A stretch of DNA of 64,000 nucleotides from contig CP099839.1 in NCBI GenBank assembly GCA_030062745.1, forward strand, positions 21,399,324 through 21,463,323, written 5' to 3'. The notes under the pieces were generated by a model. It was not told the origin of the DNA, searched no databases, and was given only the letters and a program-made list of their open reading frames with translations. The translations under genes and the position numbers were made by a program. The number at the start of each line of letters is the position of its first letter. Positions within the stretch are counted from its first letter, which is position 1. The stretch comes from Capitulum mitella. Taxonomy: Eukaryota; Arthropoda; Thecostraca; Pollicipedomorpha; Pollicipedidae. Shown one piece after another: positions 18,811 through 30,768 of this stretch.

Positions 18811-21276
18811 TCTCGGCGGACGGCTTCTCAGAGTCGTTGCAGACGTTAGTCTCCACCTCCCAGCTCCCGTCCTGGCCAGCTCTGTCCGGCGGACGGTCGA
18901 CTCCCTTTCTGTCCGGCGGCGCGAAACATCGATAGCGAGACCGCAGAACAGGACTGCTGTGGCCACAGAAACCTTCGGCGAGCTGGACAAAGGAATGACG
19001 AGCTCCGGGAAGCGGGCAGATGCGCTTGCAATGACTTGAATCAGTGGATAAACGGTTTCCTCGAACTGATGCCTGTTTCGCTGGCAAACAGGCTTCAGCG
19101 AGAAGTTTCTCTTTGTGCCAGCCCATCGGGGAAATGATTCAGGGCTTCATACGCTCAGGTGGGCAGGTTACACTTGAACTTTCTGCTCCAATTTCCTCGG
19201 CTTTGCCCGCTGTGTGAGTTGGTCGGCAACTTGTCACGCTTGACGGCCCGACAGGGATCGCGCGCTGAATGCTCGGCGCCAGACGCCGGAGTGCTGACAG
19301 CCCCCGTGAATGGCCTCAGGCAATGCCAGACCCCTAGGGACGCGCCGGCAGAGAAGAGGTCGACCTTTGCAGATCTGCCCACACCAGCTGAAGGTGCCGT
19401 GACGGTGCTAAACTTCAGATCGACGAGCGACATGAGCTGCGGGAATTTCACTGGTTACAGGTCCGCACAGCTGTTGAAACGGAACAGACCAAATCGTCGC
19501 CTGTCTACCGACCGAAGAGCTGGATTCTTTCTGGAAGTCATACCCTTGCCTCGAGCAGGAGCATCGTGCCGCCGACCCCAGAGCTTCTTTTGTTTGGGGA
19601 GTGCTCGTATTAGCATTGCCTCCGGCAGCGTCCATCGTCAAAAAGGCGATGGACCCATTGCGGCCTTCAGCCACCCTCCCTGGTGGACTCAGCGTCATCG
19701 CTCCGTGAAGCACGCAATATGCTGCACCCCAAAGCTATTCGTTACTCCTATCGTCAGCAAAATGACGTTGGCATGCCTCCAAGGACGTAACAATCACGAG
19801 AATAGAAGGCGACAACACGAAATGGAATATTACGGCCCTACTGCTGACAAAGGTATCGGCGAACCATACGCCATTCATGATTGAAAAAAAAATGGCATCA
19901 TCTGCACCGCTTATCCCTTCGGCTCGCGGAACTATATGAAGGCGACAGCAAGCCTGGAAAGTACCTGTGTTTCGCGAGATGCCTTAGGGCACTTCTGTGG
20001 CCTTCCACAGCGTCTGCGGTTTACGATGCAGCAAACTAGCGATGTAGCAAACCAGCCTGTGACGTGGGCTTTCCAGACTGACGCGACCTTGCCAAATCTC
20101 TGAAACACTGTTGCGTGGCTGACAGCATCGGTGCCTGCTGGGCGTGGGAGCGGACACAGACCAAGCCGGAAAACAAATAAAGAAGGCACATGGTTACCAT
20201 CTGAGCCTGTCTTGCCTGTAACCCACGGAAAGCTACTAACATTGTATGGAATTATAATTCTGCTGCGATGTCAGTTTCCTCGACAGTCCTTCACTCAGAA
20301 TTGAGCGACGGCCACTGGACGACGGACAGCTGCCACTGCGGCGACACAGGCCCGCGGCACGTTAGACCAGCGTGCGATGGCAAACGGTCGGCCCGGTTCT
20401 GTCAGGCCCCGCGACAGCGCGGCGATCGTTGTCCGTGGCTGCCGCGGCTCGTCAGTCGGAGGCCGCGGCGCTGTGCGAGCTCGCTGACCAGGCTGCCTGT
20501 CGGCTGCCGACCCGCGAGGCGGCGGCGCCCGCCGGTCCGCAGCCTCACAGGCGGCCATGGGTTCCCACGCTGGCGTAGATGTCGCTGGATCTCCTGTCGC
20601 TCCTCGCAGGCTGCAGGCTGTACCGGTTTGCGGCAGCTGTTTGATCAGTTTGCTCCACGGCGTGAACGGGCTCGCAAAAGCTGCACCGTTAAGCCATGCC
20701 TTACGCTTATAAATACACCTGCTTAGCATAAAACGGGTGGCGTAAAACAGCTATCGAACTTACTTCCTGTTCCGCAGCATACTTTCCCGCCGACTAGGTG
20801 GCTGGATAAAAGTTTAAGGCATTATTCGAAATATTTCACGGTCATTTCACAACGGCAGTCGACGACTGATCAGGATGGAAAGGTGCAGTTCAACAGGACC
20901 GGGTACAGATGTTTACTAAGGGCAGGTCTTTGACCCTGGCTGGTCTTTTTCGCTTCCTCTGCCCTTGATTTTTTTCCGGGTCGGGTCTGCCACTCCCAGA
21001 CAAGAACGTAATTGTGCCTCCCGGGGCAGCTGCCTCCCGGCAGGATAAGTGACGGCCAAACCAGTCGTTTCAGTTCGGACGAGTTCTGACAGACGTTTAC
21101 CTTGGAAGCCGGGTAAGTCAACACAATGGGATGCGTCGCTGGCGCCTGGCACAGCATTGCCAGATCTATTGTGTCTCGGGAAAGACACTTCCGTCAAAGG
21201 CCACTTCTCTTTCTAATAGTGATCTGAAGTTCAGCATTTCATTACCATTGTCGTGTGAGAAAGTATTACATCACAA

Positions 21277-21281
<5 letters not shown>
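18811..21281. other. Non-coding, one unassigned long open frame
   Basis: Mixed-composition DNA. Apart from the 241-codon frame at 19159-19884, listed separately, I see nothing that looks like a gene. The part at about 20430-20560 is GC-rich. Confidence 0.55.
19159..19884 (+). CDS. Unassigned 241-codon open reading frame (doubtful)
   Basis: I do not recognise this frame. It runs ATG to TGA for 241 codons in DNA of moderate GC, outside any tandem array, which is longer than most chance frames here. The predicted product is basic, with no clear signal peptide, transmembrane helix, repeat or known motif. Its N-terminus (LNFLLQFPRLCPLCELVG) is mildly hydrophobic. There is no in-frame similarity to the transporter gene. 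My rough estimate is that a frame this long is uncommon but possible by chance in 64 kb of such composition. It could be a single-exon gene, part of an exon, or chance; chance is most likely. Confidence 0.12.
   Translation: MGRLHLNFLLQFPRLCPLCELVGNLSRLTARQGSRAECSAPDAGVLTAPVNGLRQCQTPRDAPAEKRSTFADLPTPAEGAVTVLNFRSTSDMSCGNFTGYRSAQLLKRNRPNRRLSTDRRAGFFLEVIPLPRAGASCRRPQSFFCLGSARISIASGSVHRQKGDGPIAAFSHPPWWTQRHRSVKHAICCTPKLFVTPIVSKMTLACLQGRNNHENRRRQHEMEYYGPTADKGIGEPYAIHD

Positions 21282-21366
<85 letters not shown>
21282..21366 (+). repeat. (TA)n(TG)n compound microsatellite
   Basis: About 26 TA units followed directly by about 16 TG units. It abuts a long inverted repeat on its right. Confidence 0.95.
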
Positions 21367-21368
<2 letters not shown>

Positions 21369-21452
21369 GAGAAACCACACTTCGGAGTCACAAATTAGGT
21401 ATTAATAAGGTAATAATACATAATTTGCGACTCCAAAGTGTGGTTTCTTTTC
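21366..21452. repeat. 32-bp inverted repeat (87-nt hairpin)
   Basis: The left arm (21366-21397) contains GAAACCACACTTCGGAGTC and the right arm (21421-21452) contains GACTCCAAAGTGTGGTTTC. The arms pair over 32 bases with three mismatches around a 23-base loop. The size resembles a MITE-derived microRNA-like hairpin, but nothing shows expression. Confidence 0.88.
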
Positions 21453-21470
21453 AATATCAATGCAAAACTA

Positions 21471-21520
21471 AGTGCATTTGTTTCTTATATATATATATAT
21501 AGGAAACAAATGCACTATAT

Positions 21521-21564
<44 letters not shown>

Positions 21565-21565
21565 T
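21471..21565. repeat. Nested inverted repeats in (TA)n
   Basis: AGTGCATTTGTTTC (21471-21484) is repeated in inverse form as GAAACAAATGCACT (21503-21516) around a TA run. Overlapping its right arm is a perfect 20-base palindrome, TGCACTATATATATAGTGCA (21511-21530). A further TA run ends near 21560. Confidence 0.9.
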
Positions 21566-24500
21566 ACATATCCACATACCTGGTTAGGTAATAAAACCGT
21601 TTATTATTGGGGCATAACTTTACGCTTCATATCGCGGGCACCCACAAAACCAAAAAGTGACTCCAAAAAAACAATACCTGTACTCTTTCGAAACCCAAAG
21701 CAGCCCGCATATACACAAAGAAAACAGGTGTGCATTATGTGCGAGCATTCACTACATGACTAAAAAACGCACCGCATGGATGCTCTCACAGGCGCAACCG
21801 AGATGGCGGCATTAAAATCAGAAATTTTGGCACTGTTTTGTCCAAAGAGGACAGACCCGAAGTTTCAGATTCCGGAAACAAAGTGGACAAATTCCTAGGG
21901 TTTTCGGTTTTGAGGGGGTTTAGGGTTGGCCGGGCCCATCCCGTAAGAAAATCCTGCTGCCTGAATCCACTCGGAAAGGATTTTGGAAAATTCCATCATT
22001 GGTTTTTTGTCTACTGCTGCACTATACAAGTAGACCTCCCGCACACAGCGCCAACCATTATCAGGCAAATAACCTTTGTTATTGAGGGGATTTCATGCGA
22101 ACATACTAATTCCGAAAAATTCCAGATTTGGAGACGGATAATGGATACGAACAATTAAAAGCTCTGCGGTGGCTGCCTGGCGGCAAGTGAAAATAAGGTA
22201 CGAATACGAGAGCCAGCACCGCTATGTACATGTCCCAGATGATTAATTCTACGAATGTCTGAGCAAACTCGAGCCCAGAAACCGAGTCCAGCCTGTAACC
22301 GGTGGCTCCGATCGCGTCCTAGCCAAGGCTCCCGACACGTGAGTGCGGGCAGGAGCCGTGACGTCATCAGGAATTCGGTCACGTGACCGAGGCGGCCAGC
22401 TGTACCAGGCACGAGCAGGCCGTGCCCGGCGGCGGGTCGCCGGCCGGCCGGGCCTGGCCGCTCATGGCGAGGGTCGGCGCCGCTCGTTGGCCGAATTACC
22501 TGCGGGGCGCGGCGGACGACGCCCGGCCACGGGAGGAATCCGCTGTACTGTTGGTGTTGTCAGTGGAACAGTAATAAAGCAGTAATTGAGCATGATGCCC
22601 AGGGTAATGTGTGGGAAGAATGGATTTCAAGTGGGCGCCAAGAGACCATGCAGTCGGCGCGCCCTCGAACCTCAATAAACGCACAACGATGGACTTCAGA
22701 AGTGACGCTGGCAACACCAGTGATTATTCGAAGCCTCTACCCCTAGGCTTGGTAGAGGCAGAGGCTTCAGATAGGAGTAGAAGTAGGACAGAGCTCTCGG
22801 CAGAACTGTTCCGTCCCGTCCCTGCAGGCCCGGACGCAGGATGTACGTGACCAGTCGAGCTGCAGCTCTATAATGCGATCGGCCTGGTATCCGTTCACCC
22901 CCGAAGCTCGGTCTCAGAGCGGCGAGGCGCTGCTCCGCGAACCGCCGGAGCCAGCCTGGTGCCCGTTTCGGTGCCTGGACCGGGCAGGTCACATGGGCGG
23001 ACGGTCCGTGTACCGCGCCGTGTGCTGTACCGTTGGAGGCACCGCCGTGCGGTGAACGCTGCTGTCTAGGTCGTCACGGTGGGCTGCATACTGTGCCCTG
23101 CGAGGCTGTACTGCGGAAGCAAACACCTCTCCGACTGCATGGAGGAAACGACTCGACACCACTGCAGGGAGGAACGCCCTAGCCACTCGGGTTCTGATAA
23201 CCGTGCAGCGAAGCTACGTCCATCGTGGTGAAGGCAGCTTTATGCATCGATTGGTGTCAAATAGATGTTCTCCCATGGAGAGGCTTTGTTCGGCGGCACC
23301 TTGGCCATCAGGTCCTCAAGGCTGCTACTGACATGTGTAGAGACAAACACGTCGATTAAATCAGTTTTTCCAGTGCACAGCGGTTGCATCCTACCAAATA
23401 CAGCGGAGTAACTGAGACGTCTGCTAATGAACTGATTTACCATGTAAAACAGGCGACAAAAACCACGACATGCGGCCACGGCTCCTTTTCTTAAAGAAGC
23501 GGAAGCGCTAGTTGTTACGCAAGAGCTTGCTGTTGCAAACTCTCGGAGTAAAACAGTGTAATCATTGAGTATCTAATGGGCTAAGCACATGCGGAATTTG
23601 AGTCCTAAGTGGGTCAATGTCGACAGTCTTCCACTTTGCGGAGCACATTAGGGCCGATGGAGGCACGTGTGACATTGGTGCAGTAAACCTCAGCACCATC
23701 CTCCGGGGCCCCATACCCTTGTATGGCGGGAACGCTGGGACGGCTCATGGAGTAACGAGTCGTTCAGCACATGTCAGCTTCCCGTGGAGAACTGTGGTTC
23801 GTGCTGGGAAACTGTTTGAGCATCACCAAGTAGCAGTTTTTCTACTACGTGGTGATGCTGTGGTGCTGCAAATTACAGAGCCAGAGTAATTTTGGCTCTG
23901 GGCTGCCGGGACGGTAACGTTTGGAGAGGATCCCCATGGAGCAGGACCACGACAAACTTTAAACCAGGACAAACTTCCTGCCACAAAAATGGCAACTGAA
24001 GGCGCGATCCGAACTCATCGACGTCCAGAATATGGAGGACAGTGGCACGAACCCATTTGCGATAAGCCTACCAGGTTCTCGAACGACTAACAAACATTTT
24101 CCTTGATTTGTCGGGTGCTAACTTCACCCGAGGCTCCCGGCCAGACGCGGACGCTCATGATTGCCAGCCCGCAGCACGTGAACGGACATTGCAGCCCGTC
24201 GCCTCGGCCACTCCGAGAATAGCACGGGCGATCGCGACGGTGCCCGATCCGGTCCGAATCCCCGCCGCCTGGCGCTGACCCGCGCGAGCCAGCGGCGCTG
24301 CGGCGTCCGCTCCGCAGGCTTTGCCGGGGGCAATAGCTGTCCGCCGGCCATCCGCCCGCCGGCGGCTGCAGGCGGTCTGTCACGACACCTGCTGCGGACG
24401 CGGCGCGGTGGCCAGCTGATGCGGCGATCAATCCGCGCTCGAGCGGAAATAGCAGAGGCGCGGGCCGTCGAGCTGTTTACTCTGACGTTCATTTTCATCT

Positions 24501-25085
24501 AAACGGACGTCCCGATTCTTTTTTTAAGGAACGCGCAACAGGTCGTCCTGCGATGGGTCCTCATTCGGGAATGACTGTTAGTCCTGCAAACGAATATATT
24601 TCCGAAAGGAGTGTGCGCAGCACCCTAGTCAAAGACCAGTCGCAACAACATGAGGGCACGATCCAGCCATTTGTGAAAAAGCTCTGCTGTTCTGCCGGCA
24701 AGCTGCACTTCAGGCATCTGCCTCAGCGGGTCAGAAAGTCTATCACACCGCATACCTCGGAGTTGTACCGCCTCCATCAGCGCCACATTGAGTCCTTGTT
24801 CTCAATCTCCCCGGCCTCTGCCTGTTCTGTCCGCCCTGCACACACCAGAAAAGTGCATAAGGATCGATCAATAGTATGCAGCTACCCGTTAACAGGTCGA
24901 GGTCCAACGAGTCTGGTGTAACCGACCAGATTGACTTTCAGCTGACTTCTGCAATAATTTGCATGATACTCTTCCTCGTGTTTTGCGTCATGCAAAGAAA
25001 AAAGTCAAAGAAATGAAAGTTGTTTGTAGAAATCCAATGGCCTACACGACTTTGCTGCGGTTTGCTTGACCGTTTTGATCGCGAG
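21566..25085. other. Non-coding with small hairpins, no gene recognised
   Basis: Mixed-composition DNA. It contains a short GC island (22390-22540), an imperfect inverted repeat around 22729-22772 (CCTCTACC..GGTAGAGG), two adjacent hairpins at 23819-23899 and another GC-rich patch at 24200-24460. No conserved coding sequence. Confidence 0.6.
23819..23899. repeat. Two adjacent short hairpins
   Basis: AGCATCACCA (23819-23828) pairs with TGGTGATGCT (23850-23859), with an inner AGTAG/CTACT stem. Then AGAGCCA (23877-23883) pairs with TGGCTCT (23893-23899). Function unknown. Confidence 0.65.
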
Positions 25086-25089
25086 GACA

Positions 25090-25440
25090 GGACGTCCATA
25101 GTCCGACTGGCCCTCCGACAGGCCCGACCACCGGCCGTCCGCCGTCCGACTGGCCTGTAGTCTGGACTCTAACTGGCCTGGAGCCTGGAAACCGAATGGC
25201 CTGGAGTCTGGACCTCCAATTAGCTTGGAGTCTGGACCTCCATCTGGACGGGGGTCCGGACCTCCGTCTGAGGAGTCTGGATTCGGACTGGCCTGGAGCC
25301 TGGACTCCTGCTGACCTGGAGTCTGGACCCCGCTGGCCTGGGGCCTCCGTCTGGACTACAGTCTGGGCCTCCGACTGGCCTGGAGTCTGGACTCCAACTG
25401 GTCTAGAGTTCGGACTCCGACTGGCCCGGAGCGACTGTCG
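25090..25440 (+). repeat. ~25-bp minisatellite (CTGGCCTGGAGTCTGGACTC)
   Basis: About 14 diverged copies of a 23-28-base unit built on CTGGCCTGGAGTCTGGACTC plus a short CGAA/CAA link. The best-kept copies are at about 25140-25230 and 25370-25420. Confidence 0.8.
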
Positions 25441-28400
25441 GACTCTCCGACCGCTGCGGTCATCAGCCGCGTCTCGGGCCAGCATCGCCGGCCCGACTGG
25501 CCTTCGACCGGCTCCGTCCGATCCGCCGTGCAGACGTCAATAACAGATGTTCGCGGCCGCGCCGGTCGCCGCTGCAGACGCCGAGCCCGCCGGAATCCTG
25601 TCCGGCCGGCCGAAGGCCTCGCCGGCCGTAGCCAGGGGGAGAGGAGTGGCCGGCGGCTGCAGCCGTCACGGCGGGTGGCCGGCCGGGCGGCGTCGCCCCG
25701 GGCGCGGGAGCCGGCCTGTTTCCAGGCAGGCGGAGTGAGTCACGCAGCACGAGGGACTGAACAGGTGCCGACGCCCACCGGCGGGGGACGCCCCCCCCCC
25801 CACGTTTCCAAGCAGCTGGCTGGCCGCTGCGGCGGAGGACGGGCCAGACCGTACTGCCGCCTAGGCGGGAGACCCCACTGTTTTCCGGGCAGGCGGCTGG
25901 CGTTCACGATGGGAAGGCATGGCCGAGGATATTGAAAACCCCTCCCGATCTCTGATCCCAGGGCTCTGGACCAGCTGGAGTTCGTGCGAGGGGCTGGGAG
26001 GACGACGCGTTTCCAGGCGAGGGGCCTCCGCTCTCGGTGACAGACGAAACCCGCTCTGTCTCAGGGACGTGGGCCGCTTCTGCGTGGCCGCGACTGGTCG
26101 CGAGGCATCGTCCCCGAGGCAGGGCGTCGCGACACAACTGCGGCCCTGCCGCCGACGATGTGGAAAAACCGACAGCTTCCGCGCCTGGTCTGGTGGCTAC
26201 GTCATCACACCCAGCTGTGGCTGAAGCTGAATTATTTCTCTCGCCTCAAAATGGCCCCTGGTTAGGGGAGGGTCGCGGAAGGGCACGCCCGAGGCGTTTT
26301 CTAGCGACATCGAGTGATTGCGGTGTGGGGATGTCCAGATATCTGCACGTCTCACTGGCTTCCACCCAGGGTCAGAGGCGGGTTTCAAGGGAAGGTAATG
26401 CAAACATGATTTGCATGTTGACAGATCTTTTTTTGTGGTTGCTTTCACTGCTTCCATCATAGAGATGGTATGGGTGAAAACAATGATGAAAAGGCTTTAA
26501 GCAGATTCCTTCCTATTTCTTTCCATTTGCTTCTTTTTTGGTTTAAAAGCCACATAATGGTGCAAAAACGTTGTTGCATTGGTTTACCTTGCTGATCAGA
26601 AAGAAACAATGAAATATGCTGCCAGTTTTCCCCATGATGAAAACAGCTGGTCACGTGTTTAATTTCAAACAAACTTGTTCCTTGGTGTACTCGGAGAGTC
26701 CGCTGGATGGTGTGCGACGTTCTTGGAGATCCTCTTCAGTGCCGTGAAGCACTGAAGAAGCACTGAAGAGGGCCAGTAGCTGAAACGGCTGCTTACTCCC
26801 CGGCTCTTTTAAGAGCCACACTATACTGCAACATATACAACCACCACCCAGAAGTTCTGTGCTTCCGTTTTGCCTCGTTTTCGTCGTTAGTAGTTATAAT
26901 CAGCAATAAACAGATTCGTGCAACTGAAAACGGATTTTCAAGGTGTGAGTGATTGAGAATTTTTAAGTATTTGTCACTGAAGAAATACATAGGTATTTTT
27001 GCGCCTAGCAGGATAAAATCATCAACACAGATATACCATAAACTGACAGACTGCAGCAATTCGTCCAAAGTAAGGTTTTGACGAAGGCGGTACACGTAAA
27101 CAAAGTACGTGTCGACGACATCTTCGTATGTTATGGGATGTGGAACTCGCGCACTTGCCTTGCAAGCCAATTGATAGACGTGTTCCAATGTTGTAATGGT
27201 TCGGGCGTCTCCAGATGTACCAAATAAGTTAAATTCTGTAAGGTAATATCATGGGTAGATTGTTATGGTCCGTGACTTGGTGCGCTGTGGACAAGTCCAA
27301 TAAAAGTGGCCTCGACGTCAGGTAATGTCTAGTGAGATGTCAAAAAATGCTGCGAGGAAAAACACTAATGAAACGCTTTGAATTCCGGCGGCGGTAAGGT
27401 CATGCACAGTGTTGAAAGAATAGTGTAAAAGAATACAGTTTGATACCGCAAGAGACACCATTTGAGGGGATGAGTGGAAACCCGGAAGTTTTTGGGCTCG
27501 GCTACCCATTTTCAAGGCCCCAGCGCCTTAATCGTCCTGCCCAGAGGCGAAGAATCTCCTTCCGGTCACTGCGGTCCTTAGCCTCAGTTTAATCAGTGGG
27601 TGAGGTAACGAAGGTCAATTGCTCCCTCTGCCTTTGGTGCCGCTGCTTCCGTCCCAGTTCGGTGGGAACGGATGGAGACTCTGGGGGCGGGAGGCCCCAC
27701 TTTTCAGATATTTTTAGATTGGGACCATAGCAATAGCTGGAAATTAAAGGTCCGAGATCACACTCGACCCCAGAGTAATTTCCGGGAATCTCCGGCCACG
27801 TCGCCAGGGGTCTTCTCAGAGTGACCTTGCCCTTCGGTGCAGAGCAGGTGAAGGGGTTGCGAGGGGAGAAGGCCCACGCTTGCCAGTTCTGAGAACATCC
27901 AGGCGAATATCCCGCTATCAGGCTTTTCCAGGGAAGCGATCAAACGCCGCCACCCAGGAGCAGGGGCGATCAGCCGCCGACACCCTGGAATTCAGGACCG
28001 CTGTCACATCAAGTCGGCCAGAGCGGCTAACGTCCGCAGCAATCTCTGCTAGATAGACCGGTCTCAGTGACTCCAAGATAAAGTCGGAAAACGGCAACCT
28101 TTGCACCGTGGGTCCACGGCGTGACTTTCGAGCTTATCCTCTTTCGTAATAGTCCGCCGGCAAACCGCAGGAGGCGGGCAAAACGTGACGTAATGCTCCA
28201 GCCGTCCCCGACGTTGTTACGTCACGGAAAACCTCGACTGAGGCGGGGCACATCCTGCTGATCAGGCGGCTCAAGTTCAGGATTCGCCGGCGGCAAGTGG
28301 GCAGAGCATGACAGATGTTGAACGCCAAAGAGATAAGAGGGCCTTCAACGTGCGGATGCAGGCGGGTCCCGTTAGACCACGGAGCCATGCAGTAGCGACA

Positions 28401-28560
28401 GCTGTCATTTATATACCATTCACAGACAGCTCTTACGGCAAGCAGCCGCCAGAACTGGTAACGGCTGCTTCATTTGTCACCGCTGACCAGCTCAGATCGA
28501 TCCAGGTCTCCCAAGGGAATCGGCGACTGGTCAGGGGAGACTTCTAGAGTGGTGGGCACC
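25441..28560. other. GC island then ordinary non-coding DNA
   Basis: 25441-25730 is a GCCGGC-rich island. 25740-26460 is moderately GC-rich. 26460-28560 is of ordinary composition and holds one unassigned minus-strand frame (27188-26793, separate entry). Nothing else recognised. Confidence 0.55.
26793..27188 (-). CDS. Unassigned 131-codon frame, possible exon or relic (doubtful)
   Basis: I do not recognise this frame. It lies in AT-leaning DNA where long frames are rarer, and stays open for about 15 codons upstream of its first Met. The open stretch begins next to ATATTACCTTACAG (around 27230-27245 on the minus strand), a good splice-acceptor-like sequence. The predicted peptide has acidic and aromatic stretches such as YEDVVDTYFVYVYRLRQN, faintly like the catalytic region of a reverse transcriptase. 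I see no solid motif, and the resemblance may be chance. No partner exon was found. Confidence 0.12.
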   Translation of the reverse strand: MEHVYQLACKASARVPHPITYEDVVDTYFVYVYRLRQNLTLDELLQSVSLWYICVDDFILLGAKIPMYFFSDKYLKILNHSHLENPFSVARICLLLIITTNDENEAKRKHRTSGWWLYMLQYSVALKRAGE

Positions 28561-28800
28561 TTCGGAGGTTAAGGAGATCTATTGCTCTTTCTTCTGTTCT
28601 TTCGTTCTCTTGTTTTCTTTTGTTTATGTTTATTCTACATGTTTGTATATTCTCACATTTCATATATGTATTTATATATATACATGTATATATATTCATG
28701 TTTATATGCATTGCGTTGTTATGTGTTTTTTACTTGGATATTTTGTTTCTTTTCATTTTCTTTTTTCTTTCATTCACGTACTTTTACTGGATAGCAGCCT
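28561..28800 (+). repeat. T-rich / TA-rich low-complexity stretch
   Basis: Strongly T-rich on the plus strand, with a TATATACATGTATATATA-type core at about 28664-28700. It lies just outside the hAT-like element that starts at 28898. Confidence 0.8.
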
Positions 28801-28897
28801 TATACTTTTACACGCATCGGAGATCCCTTCAGCTGCTTCTGAGGGAGGGACGATGGCCCACCACTCCTCTCTCTAGATCCACTTCCGTAGGGGAGTC

Positions 28898-30768
28898 CAG
28901 GGGCGGATCCAGGATTTCGTCAAGGGGGAGGGGGCACGCAACACTGTGGTGACACCTGGCATTTGGTGCCTCCTCCCCGATAAAAAATCCTCGGATTTCG
29001 ACCACTTAGTTTTCAGACACCGATTTTTGTTTTAATACGGAAAACTATCTCCCTGAGTGCAATCCCGGACGGCTAGACACAGTAGGTGCGTTTATGAAGC
29101 TCGTTGAGTTTCTCCGGAGACTGCTGTATCCTGCAATTTTAAGGCTAAGTATTTCGGAGAATATACGGCAAAACGAGTTAAAAGTAGGCTGTAAAATGCT
29201 GTCAAAGTCACGCACGAGAATTTATGCCAGTGACATGTTACCGTTATGTGCGGCAAAACTGCAAGACAAGGTTGCATTTTGTAGGCCGCTGACCTTGCAG
29301 TGAATCGTTCAAAGCGACATCAGTGACTTTGACACGAATTCTAAATTATAACGACTCAAGTAGCATTGCATGGCACGAATATTGCGATGTTGCTGATGAT
29401 GGACGACAGCAGCGAAGCCAGTGAAATTTTGAAACTTATGATGCCATATATTTTCTGGCAGTAAAACATAGGGTCAGTGCCCTGAAATGTGTAAACATGT
29501 TCTATTTATGTGTCGTCACAATTGAAGTAGGCAAATCTTGTGCTGCATGTTTTTATTATAACGAAGGAGTACGAAATTTGCTTAAATGCAAACTTGGTTA
29601 AGGATGTCACTCTTGCCATGCGTAAGTAATTTAGGTGACACAGTCTCAATGACCGACGGAAATTAAATGTACCGCGCCGCCGGACCTGCGAGCAAAACTG
29701 TGTTAGGCATTCGGACGTAAAATTTCATCGGACAGGGTGTCGCGAAAGGTCAACACAGAGGACCCCTCCCGTCAACAGTATACGGTCCTCCGAGCAAACC
29801 AAAAAAAACCCAAGACCAAGTGGGCTTCTGAGCGATCGGGCGTATCCCGGCAGGTTAACATAGGGCCCCATCAAGAGCGCAGGGCCCTCCGAACAAACAG
29901 ACCAAACAGACCAATCCAGGACCAATGTGGATGATTCCTGAGTGATCGGAGTGGCTTGGCAGATGAACACGTAGGGCCCCCGGCAACAACGTAGGGCCCC
30001 CCGAGCAAACAGGAAGTACCCAGGACCAATGTGGCGGGCCCCTGTGCAATCGAAAGTGTCCAAGCAGGTTGATAGACAAGGCCCTGACAAGACCGTAGGG
30101 CCCTCCGCAAATGGGAGCAAATGGAATGATCCCTAGACCAACGCAGAGGGCTCCTGATCATCGAGAGTGTCTCGGTGGGTTTATTTGTAAGGTCCCCCAG
30201 TAACAGCGCAGGGCTTCCCACGGACCCCGGGTAACAACTTAGAACCTTCCGAGGAAATAGGGAGGACCCAAAACCAATGTGTAGGGTCCATGAGTGATCG
30301 GCAGAGCCCCGAAGGGTTAGGACTCCCGATGGCAACGTGAGGCCCTCCGACCAAATGGGAGGAACCCAACACCAATGTGAAAGACCCCTGAGCGATCGAG
30401 AGTGCCCTGGAAAGTCAACATATAGGGCCCCCAGCAACAGCATAGGGCCCCTGGACAGCGCAATGGGCCCTACAACTTCTCCAACCACGACCCTCCCAAT
30501 GAAGACTCTTTGTGTCTTCTCCCAATGATGCCTTCTCCCAGTGTGTCTACTCCCTATGAAGACCCAAAGAAGACTTTGCGTCTGCTTATGGGTCTTTCAT
30601 TTTCTCTGGGGGCCTTTCCTGGTCTCCTGGAGGCCCGAAGACGTCGATTTTTTGCGCGTTGTTTTAAAAACCTGTGACCATTCGGCCGATTATGGGCCCC
30701 TTCGGACCCCAAGGGGAGACGGGAGGGGGGGGGGGCATGGCCCCTGACCCCTTCTGGATCCGCCATTG
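28898..30768 (+). mobile_element. hAT-like non-autonomous element, 1.87 kb, with internal minisatellite
   Basis: The left end is CAGGGGCGGATCCAG and the right end, read inward, is CAATGGCGGATCCAG, matching at 13 of 15 bases. The flanking 8-base direct repeats are GGGGAGTC (28890-28897) and GGAGAGTC (30769-30776), matching at 7 of 8. The sub-terminal regions are G-rich (AAGGGGGAGGGGGCAC on the left; a G run then CATGGCCCC on the right). No transposase frame is visible. About 745 bases of the interior are a ~108-bp minisatellite. The left terminus resembles that of the intron 1 MITE (CARGGGCG then AGGAT). The alternative is two solitary ends. Confidence 0.6.
29735..30480 (+). repeat. ~108-bp minisatellite, about seven copies
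   Basis: Diverged units of about 102-113 bases recur at roughly 29773, 29881, 29994, 30098, 30240 and 30342. Each carries GGGCCCTCCGA-CAAA, then ACCAATGTG and a CCTGAGTGATCG-like segment. Partial copies lie at both ends. On the minus strand the array keeps a 205-codon frame open; it encodes only the repeat and is not taken as a gene. Confidence 0.8.

Noticed and set aside
29871-30488. 205-codon minus-strand frame with repeated Gly/Pro/Leu motifs
   Set aside because: It translates the ~108-bp array within the hAT-like element.
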